Below are positions 1-7,100 of a DNA stretch of 32,294 nt, in pieces (position 1 is the stretch's first letter; each line of letters begins with the position of its first letter). The notes beneath the pieces were generated by a model that had not been told where the DNA came from, did not search any database, and saw only the letters and a list, made by a program, of their open reading frames with translations. Made by a program: the position numbers and the translations under genes. Origin of the DNA: Candidatus Bathyarchaeota archaeon (GTDB taxonomy: Archaea > Thermoproteota > Bathyarchaeia > Bathyarchaeales > DTEX01); contig JAGTQD010000010.1 of the NCBI GenBank assembly GCA_018396405.1, positions 1-32,294 of the forward strand, read 5' to 3'.

Positions 1-1
1 C

Positions 2-154
2 AAAATAAATATCCGGGGGGTTAAAGTTATTGGTGAAAAAAGGATAAGTGAGCTAAGTCTATTAACAGACAGTATTTTAAGAAAGGCGAAAAAAAGCTCT
101 ACGATATTTGTCGCTCTTGGAGCTCTTCTTATAATGATCCTTATGAGAATCTAA
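2..154 (+). CDS. C-terminal end of unknown protein with terminal membrane segment (partial)
   Basis: Reading from base 2 gives an open frame of 50 codons that stops at 152-154; the gene begins outside the window. The visible tail is basic (RKAKKSS) followed by about 17 hydrophobic residues (TIFVALGALLIMILMRI) at the very C terminus, which looks like a C-terminal membrane anchor. I do not recognise the family. The frame is supported by the basic-then-hydrophobic pattern and by early stops in frame 1. About 105 bases follow before Alba, with a promoter of its own, so the two genes are probably separate units. Confidence 0.5.
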   Translation, partial: KINIRGVKVIGEKRISELSLLTDSILRKAKKSSTIFVALGALLIMILMRI

Positions 155-184
155 GTAATATATAAGATAGAAAATTTTAAGGAA

Positions 185-247
185 AACGTTATATCATAGT
201 TGTGCAAAGATTAAGGTGATTTAAAAGGAGACGTAAACGAAAAGGAG
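185..247 (+). promoter_or_regulatory. Promoter and Shine-Dalgarno of the Alba gene
   Basis: A TATA-like box (TTATATCA, about 189-196) lies after an A-rich element. It predicts a transcription start near 218 and a leader of about 40 nt. A strong Shine-Dalgarno AAAGGAG is at 241-247, 12 nt before the ATG at 260. A second AAAAGGAG near 225 is probably not used. Assignment is by motif and spacing only. Confidence 0.5.
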
Positions 248-259
248 TAGAGATGCGCT

Positions 260-538
260 ATGGTCGAAGAGAGTCAGGTGATGATTGGAAAGAAACCAGT
301 AATGAATTATGTGGTTGCATGCCTTACCGCCTTTAACTCCGGCGCCAAGAAGGTTGTGGTGAAGGCTAGGGGAAGGGCAATAAGCAGGGCTGTTGATGTT
401 GTTGAGCTGCTCCGCAGAGCCTTCCTAAAGGACATAACTATTGAAAAGATCGATATAGGTACACAGGAAATGAGCAGCCCAGACAGGCCAAAGGTGAACG
501 TCTCGACGATCGAGATATCACTAGTGAAAAAGGAATAA
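260..538 (+). CDS. albA: DNA/RNA-binding protein Alba
   Basis: A 92-residue Alba (Sac10b) family protein, the usual length. Alba dimers coat archaeal chromosomal DNA and also bind RNA. The N-terminal signature [10 protein letters not shown] is present at residues 9-18, including the paired lysines whose second member is the acetylation/regulatory site in Sulfolobus Alba. It is followed by the conserved [17 protein letters not shown] block and a C-terminal [11 protein letters not shown] strand. The ATG at 260 is preferred because a Shine-Dalgarno lies 12 nt upstream; the ATG at 253 is in another frame. The downstream gene (RPA) is convergent and the intervening 48 bases are T-rich, fitting a terminator. 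Confidence 0.96.
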   Translation: MVEESQVMIGKKPVMNYVVACLTAFNSGAKKVVVKARGRAISRAVDVVELLRRAFLKDITIEKIDIGTQEMSSPDRPKVNVSTIEISLVKKE

Positions 539-552
539 ACACAGCAAAACAT

Positions 553-575
553 CCTTTATCTATTTTTATTATTTG
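553..575 (+). terminator. T-rich termination region after Alba
   Basis: Just past the Alba stop, the plus strand has a T-rich tract (TTTATCTATTTTTATTATTT). This is the type of signal at which archaeal RNA polymerase terminates without needing a hairpin. It lies between two convergent genes, which supports the reading. No stable stem is visible. Confidence 0.35.
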
Positions 576-586
576 TGATGTATTAT

Positions 587-1444
587 TTAGAGTCCTGAAG
601 GTATGCGCTCTATCGTAATAATCTGCGTTTTATCTTTAGAGTGCAGCTCAAGTCTCCCATCAAAGCGCTCTTTAACCCTCACCCAAAACACTATAGCGTA
701 TCTTCCAACATGAGACTCTGAGACGAGATCAGCATTCTTATCCCAGAGTACGAGAGTAGCTTTACCATTATCTGCTAGATCAATCCGTCTTACCTTGCCC
801 TCTGTACCATTTTGCCGCTTAAATGTGGTTATCGGGTAGACTTGCTCGATTAGACCGAGGACATTAATAGTGCTTCCTTTATACTGGGGTATCTCTCCAA
901 CTCTCTTTATGAAAAGGGTTAGGGGTGGGTAATCCCAGCTTTTAGCTTCTGTAGGATCAACCTCGATTGTGCTTCTTGGCCCGGCTCTTAGCTCCAAGTT
1001 TCCTCCAGCCCTACGCCTTACAGAGAGATGAGATAATCTTACAATTCTATCTATTAGACTTTCAGGGCTTGAGGAAATAGCCTTGTCATCCCACAGGATA
1101 ACTTTGGCGACACCAGTTTTATCAGCTATATGTATGCTCCTTCTCACCCTCTCCCTTCCATCTGGTCGATTAAACTTTTCTAGCTGAGATACGTATATCA
1201 CCCGGCCAGTAACAGTAACATCACGTAGGCCGGAAACCAGATCCTTTATTAGGGTCTCATACTTAAAATTGGGCTTAATGGCGACGCCCAGCTCGGCGGC
1301 TAATGATAGAGCAGCACTCTCCCGTGTTAGAAAGCCGCCAGCTAATTTTTCCCTTTCCTCAATCATCTTCATGATCTCTTCTCTAGTTAATCCAGGTTTC
1401 TCGGAAAGGATTTTTGTAATAATCTGTTCAAGAGTTAGCGTCAT
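587..1444 (-). CDS. Replication protein A-like ssDNA-binding protein, two OB folds
   Basis: A 285-residue protein resembling the archaeal RPA / replication factor A family, which coats single-stranded DNA in replication and repair. An N-terminal helical segment (about 1-65, with LTREEIMKMIEE) precedes two OB-fold repeats. OB1 is about 70-170 (VTVTGRVIYVSQLEKF ... VAKVILWDDKA) and OB2 about 180-280 (STINVLGLIEQVYPI ... KATLVLWDKNADLV). The repeated 'A(K/T)(V/L)(I/V)LWD(D/K)' strand is the best sign of duplication. No C-terminal zinc finger is seen, unlike some euryarchaeal RPAs. It is convergent with Alba and divergent from the DUF131 genes. The family call is confident; the exact subtype is not. 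Confidence 0.85.
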   Translation of the reverse strand: MTLTLEQIITKILSEKPGLTREEIMKMIEEREKLAGGFLTRESAALSLAAELGVAIKPNFKYETLIKDLVSGLRDVTVTGRVIYVSQLEKFNRPDGRERVRRSIHIADKTGVAKVILWDDKAISSSPESLIDRIVRLSHLSVRRRAGGNLELRAGPRSTIEVDPTEAKSWDYPPLTLFIKRVGEIPQYKGSTINVLGLIEQVYPITTFKRQNGTEGKVRRIDLADNGKATLVLWDKNADLVSESHVGRYAIVFWVRVKERFDGRLELHSKDKTQIITIERIPSGL

Positions 1445-1527
1445 TTTAAACCAACTGAAATTAGAATTATTTAGGGGGCTATAAGAATATAACTATGCTC
1501 TAAAATTATATTTCTAGGGACGCCGGC

Positions 1528-1809
1528 ATGAGTACGCTTTCAGCCAGCGTTACTGCCGTAGGCTGGCTTTTAATAACCATTGGAATAATAGTGTTCTTTG
1601 TGGGCGCGATAATGATTATTGCCAGCTCTGTGAGGGGTTATAAGCGGAGGGGTAGGTTTAGGGGAGGAGGATTAATTATGCTTGGGCCGATACCAATAAT
1701 ATTTGGGTCAGATAAAGAGTCTGTTCGTCTCCTTATTCTCCTATCTATAATATTAATAGTAGTTATGTTGATCTTCATCATAATTGTGAAATTCATGCTT
1801 GGCGGGTAA
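1528..1809 (+). CDS. DUF131 (TIGR00304-type) small membrane protein
   Basis: A 93-residue protein with two predicted transmembrane segments (about 12-33 and 67-91). They flank a basic loop (RGYKRRGRFRGG) and the family signature GGLIMLGPIPIIFGSDKE. That GPIPIIFG motif marks the DUF131/TIGR00304 membrane proteins found across archaea, whose function is unknown. Its end overlaps the next gene by 11 bases, and that gene carries the same domain, so the pair is translationally coupled and probably arose by duplication. A TATA-like stretch near 1501-1514 could drive the pair. Confidence 0.75.
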   Translation: MSTLSASVTAVGWLLITIGIIVFFVGAIMIIASSVRGYKRRGRFRGGGLIMLGPIPIIFGSDKESVRLLILLSIILIVVMLIFIIIVKFMLGG

Positions 1810-2248
1810 ATGCTGGAGCTGTGGGATGATGAGGGTATGTGAGAAGTGTGGCAAGAGGAACTCAAGGTATATCTGTCAGGAGTGCGGCCGAGCCGTATGT
1901 GAACAATGTATAGATTTATACACATGGCTATGCTCAGATTGCTATAGAAAGAGTGGGGTGGAGGAGCTTCCAGGAGAACTTGAGGAAACGGCGCCATCAT
2001 TTTCAACGGCCATGAAGGTGCTCTTCGCTGGATTCATAATAGTGTTCATTGGGGTGATTATTTTAATGATAGCAGCTTTATTCTCAGGGTTCGCAGGTTC
2101 TTCCGGCATAATTCTCCTTCTAGGGCCAATACCCATAATCCTTGGGGCAGGAGCAAATGTAACTCTTCTCTTAGTGGTCGCTGCAATATTAACAATATTA
2201 TGTATTACAGTATTCGTAATATTTGGTAGGCGTGCAGTAAAGCTTTAG
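1799..2248 (+). CDS. Cys-rich zinc-finger domain fused to a DUF131 membrane domain
   Basis: A 149-residue protein with a TTG start. The first 50 residues carry six CxxC pairs (C5/C8, C14/C17, C25/C28, C33/C36, C44/C47 and nearby), a B-box or double zinc-ribbon-like module including CQECGRAVCEQC. Residues about 75-145 hold two membrane segments with the DUF131 signature LLGPIPIILGAG. The TTG at 1799 is kept because it includes the first CxxC pair; the next start (ATG about 1826) would lose it. It overlaps the preceding DUF131 gene. A cytosolic metal-binding head on a small membrane anchor suggests a sensor or adaptor role, but the function is unknown. Confidence 0.65.
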   Translation: MAGKCWSCGMMRVCEKCGKRNSRYICQECGRAVCEQCIDLYTWLCSDCYRKSGVEELPGELEETAPSFSTAMKVLFAGFIIVFIGVIILMIAALFSGFAGSSGIILLLGPIPIILGAGANVTLLLVVAAILTILCITVFVIFGRRAVKL

Positions 2249-2294
2249 ATAATTTACCTGAAGATTTTGGGAGGCGCTGATAAACTTATAGCGA

Positions 2295-2969
2295 GTGTTA
2301 TTAGTCTCTTTTATTGGAAGTGATTTGATATTGGGCAGGGCGAAGGGTGAGTCCCCTTATCGCGTCTCAATCGAGATTGTTAATAAAGAGTGTAAAATAT
2401 TGAGGTTATTGAAAGATTTAGGTATTCCCAGGTTCACAGTTCTTGATGTCAGGCGTCTGCGTCGTGGAGTCTCTAGGCATTTAGTGAGAATATCGAGGGG
2501 TGACCTCAACAAGGTTACAAAACATTCTAGCGTGAAGTTGAAAAATAGTGTTGCGTTTGGGGATGAGGCAACAGCATGGTTTGAGACCGAAGGTTGTAAT
2601 GTATGCAATACAATAATTTCTAAGGGAGCCTTCCTAATGACCGCGTGGAGTGTTGGGGAAGATAAGTTTATCTATACATTCGTAGCCCCTAACCCCGAAA
2701 CAGCGCAGGACATAATCTCAATACTGGAGTCCCTCAACTTTAAGCCCAGGGTTTTAGGTATTGGGAGATATAGTAGGAGAACTTCGCTATTGACTGAAAA
2801 GCAGGAGGTAGCCCTGTGGTTGGCCTTAGAAACCGGCTTCTTCGATCACCCAAAAAAGATTGGTATAGTGGAGCTCTCACGTAGGCTTAAGATAAGCCCA
2901 TCAACCCTCTCTGAAATCCTAAGAAGGGGGATGCGGAGACTCCTAGAAAACTATTTTGAGACCATCTAA
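2295..2969 (+). CDS. Bat-type (HTH_10) transcriptional regulator
   Basis: A 224-residue protein. The C-terminal 55 residues match the HTH_10 'bacterio-opsin activator' domain: LTEKQEVALWLALETGFFDHPKKIGIVELSRRLKISPSTLSEILRRGMRRLL, with the helix-turn-helix at IGIVELSRRLKISPSTLSEILRR. The N-terminal 150 residues form a mixed alpha/beta region, as in archaeal Bat-like regulators, probably a ligand or sensing module. GTG at 2295 is the first start after an in-frame TAG; TTG codons a few residues in are possible alternatives. It lies just upstream of the DUF438-PAS gene and is a candidate regulator of that redox group, but this is positional inference only. Confidence 0.75.
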   Translation: MLLVSFIGSDLILGRAKGESPYRVSIEIVNKECKILRLLKDLGIPRFTVLDVRRLRRGVSRHLVRISRGDLNKVTKHSSVKLKNSVAFGDEATAWFETEGCNVCNTIISKGAFLMTAWSVGEDKFIYTFVAPNPETAQDIISILESLNFKPRVLGIGRYSRRTSLLTEKQEVALWLALETGFFDHPKKIGIVELSRRLKISPSTLSEILRRGMRRLLENYFETI

Positions 2970-3010
2970 AGGGGGTACGGGGATCCTAGAGAAACACATT
3001 CCGAAAAATT

Positions 3011-3056
3011 AAGGGAAAATTATATACAATGACCCCCCGAATTATTAATTGGGGGG
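3011..3056 (+). promoter_or_regulatory. Promoter and operator-like dyad overlapping the start of the DUF438-PAS gene
   Basis: An AAGGGAAAAT BRE-like element is followed by the TATA box TTATATA at 3020-3026, predicting transcription start near 3049. Between the TATA box and the ATG lies a strong dyad at 3033-3056: six C, a G, then AATT-ATT-AATT, then six G. The pairs are C6/G6 plus AATT/AATT. The right arm is also the G-rich Shine-Dalgarno, four bases before the ATG at 3060. Because the start site falls inside the dyad, an operator is more likely than an RNA hairpin, although an upstream start would make it a hairpin hiding the ribosome site. Confidence 0.55.
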
Positions 3057-3059
3057 AAA

Positions 3060-4370
3060 ATGTCCCAAATTAGTAGGGAGAAGATTGAGACTCTAAAGAA
3101 TATTTTGAAGGAATTGCACAAGGGCTCATCCATAGAGGAGTTGAAACGTAAGTTTAAAGATGCTTTAGAGGGGATTTCGCCCTCTGATATACCTTTAGCT
3201 GAGCAGGAACTTCTAGAGGAAGGTATACCTATCTCAGAGATTCTCAGACTCTGTGATTTACATATCGAGTTGCTGAGGGATCTATTATGCCCTGCAGAGC
3301 TTAAGAGCATTCCAAAGGGCCACCCATTAGAACTCCTCTCTAGGGAGAATGAGCGCATATATAAGTTGGCGGAAGCCCTGAACATATATGCCGAGTCTTT
3401 GAGTAAAGCGGAGCCGAACGAAGCTATAAGTTATTTGAGGGCTATTATCGATGTGGTGTCTGAGCTCAGAAGATTTAGGCTGCATTATAGGAAGATTCAG
3501 ATGCTCATATTTCCATATCTTGAGAGGAGGGGCATAACAGCCGTCCCAAGAGTTCTATGGGGTAAGGAGGATCAGGCAGTACTCAAGATTAGAGAGCTGG
3601 CTATACTTATTGAGAGGGGGTTATCCGATCCATCCAGCTATGCTAAGAGCGTAGCTGAGAAAGCTAGGGAGCTGGCGAAAGATTTAACCGACTTGATCTT
3701 CAGGGAGGAGAGAATACTCTTCCCATCAATATCAGTCCTCTTCTCCGAGGGAGAATGGGCGGCCATACATGAAGAGGCGAAGAGAATAGGTTACTTAATA
3801 CCAATTGAGGTTGAGTGGACGCCTAAAGCCAAGCCTATACTGCCACATGAGGTTAGTGGCGTTATCACACCAGAGCAGATCGAGAAGCTCCCAGATGAAT
3901 TTAGATTTGCTGCAATAGCTACACTAGCGCCAGACACTTACCAAGCGAGATCTGAGGGAGATCTAGAGTTTGAAACCGGCTTTCTTAGCAGAGATGAAGT
4001 TGAGGCAATTTTTAGGCATCTGCCGATAGAACTAACTTATGCTGACACCAATGACAGGGTAGTATTCTTCTCCGAGAGCATATTCAGAAAAGGGTTTGCT
4101 AGGACAAAGACCCTTATAGGTAGGAGAGTCGAATACTGTCACCCACCCAGACTTGAGAGTCTCATTAGAAATATTGTTAATGAACTAAAGGGCGGCAAGA
4201 TAGATCACAGGGAGTACTGGACTAGGCTCGGGGATAGAATAATTAGAGTTATTGTAACCGCTGTTAGGGATAAAGATGGAAATTATCTTGGAACCCTTGA
4301 AATGGTTGAAGACTTAACCGAAATAGTGAATAATCCTGAAGAGGTCAAGAAGAAGATAATTATTCTGTAA
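3060..4370 (+). CDS. DUF438 / hemerythrin-like / PAS domain sensory protein
   Basis: A 436-residue soluble protein with the DUF438-HHE-PAS architecture. DUF438 is about residues 8-78 (LKNILKELHKGSSIEELKRKF ... LLRDLLC). A hemerythrin-like helical region is about 85-225 (HPLELLSRENERI, LHYRKIQMLIFPYLERRGI, VLWGKEDQ, FREERILFP). A PAS domain is about 310-425 (LSRDEVEAIFRHLPIELTYADTNDRVVFFSESIF ... DKDGNYLGTLEMVEDLTEI). Such proteins are thought to sense oxygen, NO or redox state. Several usual iron ligands differ: the His in GKHD is E170, and the Glu after HYRK is Q147. Iron binding is therefore doubtful. The ATG is fixed by the G-rich ribosome site. It lies upstream of ferredoxin genes that commonly keep company with DUF438 proteins. 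Confidence 0.85.
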   Translation: MSQISREKIETLKNILKELHKGSSIEELKRKFKDALEGISPSDIPLAEQELLEEGIPISEILRLCDLHIELLRDLLCPAELKSIPKGHPLELLSRENERIYKLAEALNIYAESLSKAEPNEAISYLRAIIDVVSELRRFRLHYRKIQMLIFPYLERRGITAVPRVLWGKEDQAVLKIRELAILIERGLSDPSSYAKSVAEKARELAKDLTDLIFREERILFPSISVLFSEGEWAAIHEEAKRIGYLIPIEVEWTPKAKPILPHEVSGVITPEQIEKLPDEFRFAAIATLAPDTYQARSEGDLEFETGFLSRDEVEAIFRHLPIELTYADTNDRVVFFSESIFRKGFARTKTLIGRRVEYCHPPRLESLIRNIVNELKGGKIDHREYWTRLGDRIIRVIVTAVRDKDGNYLGTLEMVEDLTEIVNNPEEVKKKIIIL

Positions 4371-4552
4371 TAACCATTCGCCATCAAAATCAATAACATT
4401 TATACTCTGACCTAAAAACAAGAACCACTAAATTAAGGCTCCTACTAAAGGTTACGAGGGACGAAGAGGAGTGCCCACCACAGTTTTATTAAGATTGCTT
4501 TGTTATTTATGATGAAAGCCGAAATTTTTCGGGAAGATTTTAATAGGATGCA
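4371..4552. other. Intergenic region with an operator-like dyad
   Basis: No gene is visible here. A TATA-like TTATTTAT (4503-4510) is followed by the dyad CCGAAA-TT-TTTCGG at 4519-4532, which would lie between the TATA box and a transcription start near 4533. This repeats the promoter layout of the DUF438 gene, and both dyads share a CCGAA half-site. The dyad may control the zinc-ribbon/ferredoxin genes that follow. Confidence 0.4.
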
Positions 4553-4579
4553 TTGAGTGAAATTAAACTGAGTGTGTTT

Positions 4580-4864
4580 ATGATGTTTAAGCGTTGCCCA
4601 GGTATAAGGAGCCTGGTTGAGCCGCAGATAATAATTAGAAGATGCCCCTTTTGTGACGAAGAAATAGAATTCTTTGAGTATGAGACGCATCTTACATGCC
4701 CCAAGTGTGGCAGGATCGTTTACCGCGAGCCATCAGAATCATGCCTATCCTGGTGTGAATATGCGGAAAGGTGCATCACCGATCTAGAAAGTAGGGGACT
4801 CATTAATAAGGATAGAGCTAAGGAGCTAAGAAAATTTATTGGGGAGGAGCGAGGGAGTAGATGA
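4580..4864 (+). CDS. Zinc-ribbon protein of a ferredoxin operon
   Basis: About 94 residues from the ATG at 4580 (a TTG at 4553 would add nine unconserved residues). It begins MMFKRCPGIRSLVEP and has a rubredoxin/zinc-ribbon arrangement, RRCPFCDEEIEFFEYETHLTCPKCGRIV, with two CPxC knuckles. A further Cys-rich segment (SCLSWCEYAERC) resembles small archaeal and bacterial zinc-ribbon proteins found next to ferredoxins. The stop overlaps the next start in an ATGA, so the two are translationally coupled. The function is unknown; an electron-transfer accessory or metal-binding role fits the neighbours. Confidence 0.6.
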   Translation: MMFKRCPGIRSLVEPQIIIRRCPFCDEEIEFFEYETHLTCPKCGRIVYREPSESCLSWCEYAERCITDLESRGLINKDRAKELRKFIGEERGSR

Positions 4865-5289
4865 GCATTCAATGGCCAGTTAAAATTCTTTTAGCTCATC
4901 CGCAAGCACCATTTCTAATGCAAGATAAAGTGATCATAGCTGCCGACTGCGCAGCCTTACTCGGCGAGGAGATCGGAAAACAATTTAGGGAGGGTAGCCC
5001 AGTCATAATTGGCTGCCCGCTCCTCGAAGACCCCAATAGGATGATGAGTAAAATCTCCCTGATCATAAAGGAGACTAAGGCTAGAGACCTAGAGGTCTAC
5101 GCTATGGAGGTTCCATGCTGCCACGCATTACACATGATGATTGCAAGAGCTATCAAGGAGACTGGGAAAGAGATAAACTCTAAACACTACATCGTTAGGG
5201 TGTATACTCGTAAGATAGAGCCTTATAGACCGGGGGTACTTGATGAATCAATGATGAGAGCTGAGAGAGAAGTGCATGGGCACCACTAA
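4861..5289 (+). CDS. Stand-alone C-terminal domain of a two-domain ferredoxin family
   Basis: A 142-residue protein. Its text (WPVKILLAHPQAPFLMQDKVIIAADCAALL ... PVIIGCPLLEDPNRMMSKISLIIKE ... VYAMEVPCCHALHMMIARAIKETGK) matches the second half of bacterial proteins in which a ferredoxin domain is followed by a 'NWPVQL...AADCTAF...GCPKLDD...MEVPCC' domain. Conserved cysteines are C30 in AADC, the Cys in IGCP and the CC pair in EVPCCHA, which could bind a metal or cluster. Here this domain is its own gene, placed before the ferredoxin half, so the order is reversed relative to the fused protein. It likely pairs with the ferredoxin product encoded 21 bases downstream. Confidence 0.7.
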   Translation: MSIQWPVKILLAHPQAPFLMQDKVIIAADCAALLGEEIGKQFREGSPVIIGCPLLEDPNRMMSKISLIIKETKARDLEVYAMEVPCCHALHMMIARAIKETGKEINSKHYIVRVYTRKIEPYRPGVLDESMMRAEREVHGHH

Positions 5290-5310
5290 AAATAAGCGGG
5301 CTGATTTGTT

Positions 5311-5601
5311 ATGCCTAGAAGTGTAAGGTTAATTGTAGTAGTGGACGAAGATAAATGCGTCGGATGTGGTAGATGTATTGAAGCTTGCCTAACCGGGGCC
5401 CTCCAGATAGTTAATGGTAAGTCTAAACTTGTTGATGAGAGACGTTGTGATGGTTTTGGCTCGTGTATAGCTGTATGCCTGAATAACGCCATAAGGCTTG
5501 AGATGCGAGAAGCGGAGGAATTTGATTGGTCTATTCTCAACGAGATGACCTATGATAAGCTAATAAAGAAACTTGAGAGAGCAAGCGCGCCCATAATCTA
5601 A
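5311..5601 (+). CDS. Ferredoxin (one complete 4Fe-4S motif, one degenerate)
   Basis: A 96-residue protein with a first cluster motif CVGCGRCIEACLTGAL (CxxCxxCxxxC at about residues 16-26). The second motif, CDGFGSCIAVCLNNAI, has Phe where the second Cys would be. The same CDG-(L/F)-GxC form is typical of the bacterial fused family, so it is a family trait rather than damage. The C-terminal REAEEFDW segment is another family mark. Likely role: electron carrier working with the product of the gene just upstream. It ends only 27 bases from the convergent MFS gene. Confidence 0.85.
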   Translation: MPRSVRLIVVVDEDKCVGCGRCIEACLTGALQIVNGKSKLVDERRCDGFGSCIAVCLNNAIRLEMREAEEFDWSILNEMTYDKLIKKLERASAPII

Positions 5602-5628
5602 CTCCAATTTTTTGGTTAAGTTTCAGGT

Positions 5629-6954
5629 CTACTGATATGCTGAAAATATAGCCGTAATAGTCCCGCAGGCAGCTATAAAAGCATATATCAATAGTACTGT
5701 TTCCATGGAAACTATAAATGGCTTTAGTGCGAGCATTGACGCTGTTAATATCGATGTGCTTAAAGACTGGCCCAGAAACCTCATTAAACCCAGGAATGAT
5801 GATGCCAATGCAAATGCTTCTCTTGGGACGCCATGCATAACCTGTGTTGTGTTTGGTGATGCGAAGAACGCGAAGCCTATTCCGATAAGGAATAATGAGA
5901 CGATTAGTGAGATTAACCATTTATATGTTATCACCGAAGATCCTATGCCTAATACGATTAAGGCCATACCAACAGCTGTAAGTAAACTTGGGTTCAATTT
6001 ATCGGCTAAATGTCCAGCTACTGGGGATAAAAGCATTTGGGGGAGTGGCTGCGCCAGTAGTATAATTCCCGCTTCTCTAGCCTTAAATCCCCTTTCAACC
6101 TGCAAGAAGTTACTGAATAATATTGAAAGAGCGTATGTAGCGACATAATTCAGAAGGGCCGTTATATATGCTAAGAAAACTTTTCTTCCAAAAATCTCCT
6201 TAATGAGGTTTAGGGTCTTTTCATATTCTATATATAACGTTGATATAAATGCTATCAGCCCCAAAGATAGAATTATTGAGCCGTGTAAGCTGCTGATATA
6301 TGAGGAGCCAATGGTAACTAGGATTGCGGATATGGCAAATATTAATAGTGTTTGAAATCGCGGCTTTCTTCCTAAACTCTTTTTGGTAACATCTACTGCG
6401 AGAGGAGCTAATATGGCGCTTAGGAGGGCAACTGCACCCACTAGTATGAAAAGTGAGCGCCACCCAGCGTAATCGACGAGGAAGCCGCCTAAAGATGGGC
6501 CGAGCGTCGTCCCCACATACACGGCTGCCGTATTCAGCCCAATCGCAAAGCCAGTTTTCTCCGGAAATATGCTAGCGAGTATTGCAACGGCTGTCCCAGA
6601 GATCATGGCGGATCCAATTCCTTGAAGGCATCTTAAAACTATAAGGAGAGCAAAGCTCCCTGAATATGGGGTTAAGAATGATGTGGCCGCGAAGATTATT
6701 GCTCCAATAACAAATACTGGCTCTTTTCCAATCCAGTCTGCTACAGCTCCTATCAGCAATATTGTTGAAGCCATAGAGATCAGATATGAATTAGCGACCC
6801 AATTAGCGATAGTGAGATCGACGTTAAAGGCGTTAGATATGGATGGAAGAGCGATATTCACGGCTATTGCTATAAATGGGGTTAAGAATGATGCCATAAC
6901 CGAGGCTACCAGAAATAGTTCTCTTCCCTTTAACATGAAATCATCTCTTGGCAA
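5629..6954 (-). CDS. Major facilitator superfamily exporter (DHA2/EmrB-like)
   Basis: A 441-residue integral membrane protein, hydrophobic throughout with about 12-14 predicted helices. It opens with ASFLTPFIAIAVNIALPSISNAF and ANWVANSYLISMASTILLIGAVADWIGKEPVF, the MFS motif A region. The antiporter motif C region is GTTLGPSLGGFLVDYAGWRSLF. These fit the drug:H+ antiporter-2 type of efflux pump; the substrate cannot be told. An inner Met (MLKGRELF) seven codons in is an alternative start. A TATA-like AAATATAAAAC on the minus strand (about 7027-7037) fits a promoter with a leader of about 45 nt. It is probably transcribed alone. Confidence 0.85.
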   Translation of the reverse strand: MPRDDFMLKGRELFLVASVMASFLTPFIAIAVNIALPSISNAFNVDLTIANWVANSYLISMASTILLIGAVADWIGKEPVFVIGAIIFAATSFLTPYSGSFALLIVLRCLQGIGSAMISGTAVAILASIFPEKTGFAIGLNTAAVYVGTTLGPSLGGFLVDYAGWRSLFILVGAVALLSAILAPLAVDVTKKSLGRKPRFQTLLIFAISAILVTIGSSYISSLHGSIILSLGLIAFISTLYIEYEKTLNLIKEIFGRKVFLAYITALLNYVATYALSILFSNFLQVERGFKAREAGIILLAQPLPQMLLSPVAGHLADKLNPSLLTAVGMALIVLGIGSSVITYKWLISLIVSLFLIGIGFAFFASPNTTQVMHGVPREAFALASSFLGLMRFLGQSLSTSILTASMLALKPFIVSMETVLLIYAFIAACGTITAIFSAYQ

Positions 6955-7100
6955 TATATTTTTAAAGTTGCAAGCATTCTTACGTCTCCTCAGAACCGCT
7001 ATCAGATGTAAAAAGGAGAATTTCGTTTTATATTTTTAGCGTCATATGTTTTTACGCTTTACGACATTTTTGGCTTTTAAAAACATCAATTTGAATTGGT

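Noticed and set aside
4508-4571. C/D box RNA from ATGATGA (4508-4514) to CTGA (4568-4571)
   Set aside because: No closing stem flanks the boxes, internal boxes are absent and the end runs into the zinc-ribbon coding region.
4553-4579. TTG at 4553 as start of the zinc-ribbon gene
   Set aside because: The nine added residues show no family character and the ATG pair at 4580/4583 directly precedes the conserved CPGIRSLVEP; still possible.
5705-6148. Plus-strand open frame inside the MFS gene
   Set aside because: The opposite strand encodes a clear 12-14 helix transporter; the antisense product has no recognisable features.
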